Of a DNA stretch of 5,627 nt, positions 5,324 to 5,627 are shown one piece after another; position 1 is the first letter of the stretch; each line of letters opens with the position of its first letter. This stretch comes from Oscillospiraceae bacterium (GTDB taxonomy: Bacteria; Bacillota_A; Clostridia; Oscillospirales; Oscillospiraceae): assembly GCA_902789835.1 (NCBI GenBank), contig CADAPN010000154.1:1-5627 (forward strand), written 5' to 3'. The notes below the pieces were generated by a model, which saw nothing but the letters and a program-made list of their open reading frames with translations, had not been told where the DNA came from and ran no database searches. The position numbers were made by a program, and so were the translations under genes.

Positions 5324-5627
5324 ATGGATACCATGTTGGAAATGCTTCGGAAAAAGAATCCGGGCCTGCCGCTTTACTGCGTCACCGATCCGGAGTTTAA
5401 GCGTTACGGAAGAATCCTTGCCGGTGAGACCGCAGAGCTTGCCAAGGCCCTGGACACCTGCGCGATTCCCGCGGAAGGAAACTGTTATCAGGCTTCCGTT
5501 CCGGTCCTCGAAGAGGTAGCGCTCATGAAGGACATGAAGCGCGTCGTCTTCGGCGACATGCCCATCGAAGCGGGCTTCTGCAACGGCCGCGGCTACAAGC
5601 TCAACGCCATGGAGTATCACAAATGCA
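5324..5627 (+). CDS. DUF4867-like protein, N-terminal part
   Basis: The first 101 codons are visible; the gene runs off the window. The start at 5324 overlaps the regulator stop (TAATG), with GGAGGA (5310-5315) eight bases upstream, so it is translationally coupled to the regulator. The protein is soluble, without signal peptide or membrane segments. MLEMLRKKNPGLPLYCVTD at the start and FGDMPIEAGFCNGRG (76-90) leading into KLNAMEYHKC (92-101) look to me like the DUF4867 family of Firmicutes, about 210 residues long and probably cupin-like, with EYH contributing a metal-binding His. As I recall, such proteins occur in Firmicutes sulfoquinovose clusters, where one member type has been discussed as a sulfoquinovose isomerase and others are of unknown function. 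If it is the isomerase it would make 6-deoxy-6-sulfofructose for the transketolase. Family call moderate, function tentative. Confidence 0.65.
   Translation, partial: MDTMLEMLRKKNPGLPLYCVTDPEFKRYGRILAGETAELAKALDTCAIPAEGNCYQASVPVLEEVALMKDMKRVVFGDMPIEAGFCNGRGYKLNAMEYHKC

Larger units (their letters stand above)
4085..5324 (+). pseudogene. ROK-family transcriptional regulator, frameshifted by a 19-bp tandem duplication
   Basis: This is a NagC/XylR-type ROK regulator. A winged-helix DNA-binding domain occupies roughly residues 12-75, with the recognition-helix region LTPAAITKIVGEM, followed by a ROK sugar-sensing domain with the zinc motif EIGH (His246) and CHCGKSGCLE (Cys257, Cys259, Cys264). 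The catalytic Asp of sugar kinases (END) reads ENN at 192-194, fitting a sensor rather than a kinase. ATG 4085 is preferred because GAAAGAGAG precedes it and the resulting MSYQGDNLMSVKRSNR matches the usual G-x-N-x(n)-NR start of ROK regulators; ATG 4109 is the alternative. At 5118-5155 an exact 19-bp direct duplication shifts the frame after IVLYGSL, giving a stop at 5159-5161. Removing one copy restores LYGSLFEDSYYLSRL and a 406-residue protein ending at 5324. It presumably represses this operon until a pathway sugar binds. Confidence 0.85.

Overview
The window looks like part of a catabolic operon from a GC-rich Firmicute, most likely a gut-type anaerobic clostridium (Oscillospiraceae or Lachnospiraceae-like). 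The grounds are protein style, strong AGGAGG-type ribosome binding sites, tightly packed genes, a split two-subunit transketolase and short GC-rich intergenic hairpins. The lineage is inferred from style, not from a marker gene. All genes are on the + strand and both ends are cut inside genes.

Layout: 1-415 is the C-terminal part of the transketolase N-terminal (ThDP-binding) subunit. 419-1291 is the transketolase C-terminal subunit, which lacks about 19 residues near its N-terminus. A GC-rich hairpin with a T-rich tail follows (1304-1334). 1368-1844 is an RpiB/LacAB-family isomerase with altered active-site residues. 1834-2931 is an iron-type (group III) alcohol dehydrogenase that overlaps the isomerase by 11 nt. 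3010-3924 is a ten-helix EamA/DMT permease. 3925-4084 is a leader with direct repeats and a hairpin. 4085-5324 is a ROK-family regulator broken by an exact 19-bp tandem duplication. 5324-5627 is the start of a DUF4867-like protein.

Split transketolase, RpiB-like isomerase, iron-type alcohol dehydrogenase, DMT permease, ROK regulator and DUF4867-like protein together match, from memory, the sulfoglycolytic transketolase (sulfo-TK) route for sulfoquinovose in anaerobic Firmicutes. In that route the transketolase (SqwGH) takes C2 units first from 6-deoxy-6-sulfofructose and then from 4-deoxy-4-sulfoerythrulose. The isomerase (SqwI) links the two steps by converting sulfoerythrose to sulfoerythrulose. 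The alcohol dehydrogenase (SqwF) reduces sulfoacetaldehyde to isethionate, and a permease moves the sulfonate. The isomerase and transketolase both lack some residues that normally hold sugar phosphates, which fits a non-phosphorylated sulfonate substrate. The pathway call is an inference; an unrelated pentose or tetrose pathway is the main alternative.

Two genes carry small structural lesions: the in-frame loss in the transketolase subunit and the frameshifting duplication in the regulator. Either the locus is degrading or phase-varying in this strain, or the assembly contains local errors.
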